The notes under the pieces were generated by a model. That model had not been told where the DNA came from, ran no database searches, and was given only the letters and a program-made list of their open reading frames with translations. A program made the position numbers and the translations under genes. Positions 5,786 to 6,266 of a DNA stretch of 6,266 nucleotides are shown piece by piece (position 1 is the first letter of the stretch; each line of letters opens with the position of its first letter). This DNA is from Planctomycetota bacterium (GTDB lineage Bacteria; Planctomycetota; Phycisphaerae; UBA1845; PWPN01), in the NCBI GenBank assembly GCA_016209665.1, contig JACQVT010000053.1, forward strand, positions 1 through 6,266, in the 5' to 3' direction.

Positions 5786-5820
5786 CGGTCCATTTTGCCC
5801 GCGCGGTCCAAAATGGACCG
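5786..5820. promoter_or_regulatory. 12-bp perfect inverted repeat with two CCATTTTG cores (site 2)
   Basis: CGGTCCATTTTG (5786-5797) and CAAAATGGACCG (5809-5820) are perfect inverted arms 11 bp apart. Each arm contains the same CCATTTTG core as site 1, in opposite orientations. The centre is about 205 bp upstream of the predicted receiver-like gene start and about 270 bp upstream of the divergent plus-strand gene. Repeated cores in a divergent control region suggest a regulator binding site. Confidence 0.55.
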
Positions 5821-5862
5821 ACAGGAGCGTTGGCTCCGAATAGTGACGACTCGATGTTGGCG

Positions 5863-5890
5863 AACAGAGGCCGGAATCAGGTCCTCTGTT
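5863..5890. repeat. 8-bp inverted repeat in the divergent gap
   Basis: AACAGAGG (5863-5870) and CCTCTGTT (5883-5890) are perfect inverted arms around a 12-nt loop. A pyrimidine-rich stretch of about 45 nt follows on the plus strand. No coding region ends nearby on either strand, so a terminator role is not obvious. Confidence 0.45.
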
Positions 5891-6003
5891 TCCTCTGCGA
5901 TCTCCTGTTCAATCCCTTGTCTTCTCTTTGCCCGGCCACAGACCGTCGTCCAACCCGAACGGCCAATGGGAACGGACAGGTACAGTTCCGCGAAGAACCA
6001 CGG

Positions 6004-6020
6004 TATAGTGATCGACCACT
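6004..6020 (+). promoter_or_regulatory. candidate -10 element overlapping an imperfect palindrome
   Basis: TATAGT (6004-6009) is one base from the -10 consensus, but the hexamer 17 bp upstream (TACAGT, 5981-5986) is a poor -35. AGTGATCGACCACT (6007-6020) overlaps it and is a 14-bp palindrome with one mismatched pair position on each side. This could be an activated promoter with an operator for the plus-strand gene, whose GTG lies about 65 nt downstream. The support is weak. Confidence 0.22.
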
Positions 6021-6076
6021 GTCCGAGCGGAGTGTTGGGTGCCGGTGTACGGGGGAACCCGAAAGAGAGGGGTTTC

Positions 6077-6266
6077 GTGCGACAACAGCGACTGTTCGGT
6101 CAGATGATCGGCATGGCATCGGCCTGGCTTCTGGCCTTTGCGGGACTCGCGGTGGTCGCGGCCGAAGACGAGAAGAACGCGGCTGCCCCGCCCGCTGCCA
6201 GCCAACCCGGCGGTTACACCCTCGCCTGCTATTACTTTCCCAACTACCACATTGACCCCCGGAACG
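6077..6266 (+). CDS. secreted GH99-like/WbsX-type protein, 3' end missing
   Basis: Sixty-three codons are visible before the window ends. GTG at 6077 is preferred because GAGAGGGG (6065-6072) lies just upstream; the ATG at 6104 has no ribosome binding site and would remove the basic start. The N-terminus is a signal peptide: MRQQR, a hydrophobic stretch through SAWLLAFAGLAVVA, and cleavage near VAA. A short Ala/Pro linker (APPAASQPGG) follows. The mature part begins YTLACYYFPNYHIDPRN, which resembles the opening of GH99-like/WbsX family proteins (strand 1 of a TIM barrel, YYFP followed by H.DPRN). These act on or near polysaccharides. The family call rests on about 17 residues and is tentative. 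It is transcribed divergently from the receiver-like and PEP-CTERM genes, sharing the control region with them. Confidence 0.6.
   Translation, partial: MRQQRLFGQMIGMASAWLLAFAGLAVVAAEDEKNAAAPPAASQPGGYTLACYYFPNYHIDPRN

Larger units (their letters stand above)
5576..6076. other. divergent intergenic control region
   Basis: A 501-bp gap between the minus-strand receiver-like gene and the plus-strand secreted-protein gene. Besides the sigma54-like site and the dyads listed separately, it holds small stems CCGAC/GTCGG (5708-5720) and GGAGC/GCTCC (5824-5837). The open frames crossing it are arginine-rich and lack ribosome binding sites, so I call no gene here. Confidence 0.7.

Noticed and set aside
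5830..6255. A 141-codon plus-strand frame across the divergent gap.
   Set aside because: No supported start; it overlaps the signal peptide of the better-supported gene at 6077 in another frame and its residues are arginine-rich.

Overview
This GC-rich window (roughly two-thirds G+C by eye) most resembles a planctomycete, probably of the Phycisphaerae type. Three things point there: a run of PEP-CTERM proteins ending in the PEPA(S/T)..LLALGG..LLRRR form, a Tat-exported sugar isomerase-like TIM barrel, and alanine/serine/glutamine/proline linkers (PAASQP occurs in two separate proteins). The assignment is an inference from style; no rRNA or other marker gene is present.

Layout. Positions 3-1151 (+) hold the 3' part of a tetratricopeptide-repeat (TPR) protein. 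It converges on a Tat-signal sugar phosphate isomerase/epimerase (1194-2156, -). A 452-bp gap (2157-2608) follows, holding a plausible sigma70-type promoter for the isomerase, a strong hairpin, and a composite repeat of two inverted hairpin modules with compensatory base changes. Next comes a minus-strand series: a degenerate-receiver-like protein (5099-5575), a PEP-CTERM gene remnant (4656-4813), and three PEP-CTERM proteins (4108-4614, 3422-4069, 2609-3343). Between the receiver-like gene and the PEP-CTERM genes lie two near-identical copies, plus a third looser relative, of a repeat made of a GC-rich hairpin and a GGAGGAGG purine tract. This repeat abuts the gene remnant and forms the 3' end of the receiver-like gene. 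The 501-bp divergent gap 5576-6076 carries a sigma54-like promoter for the receiver-like gene, two dyad-symmetric CCATTTTGG sites at enhancer-like distance, and further hairpins. The window ends in a secreted protein whose first mature residues resemble the GH99-like/WbsX family (6077 to edge, +).

How it may work together. PEP-CTERM proteins are exported and then sorted by an exosortase, usually into the envelope or extracellular matrix, often alongside exopolysaccharide. A small signalling-like gene upstream of several PEP-CTERM genes, a sigma54-like promoter, and a divergent carbohydrate-active protein fit a surface or matrix locus. No exosortase or sigma54 activator is visible here, so that link is inference. 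The best leads are the sigma54/dyad architecture, the covarying double hairpin, and the invasion of gene ends by the purine-tract repeat.
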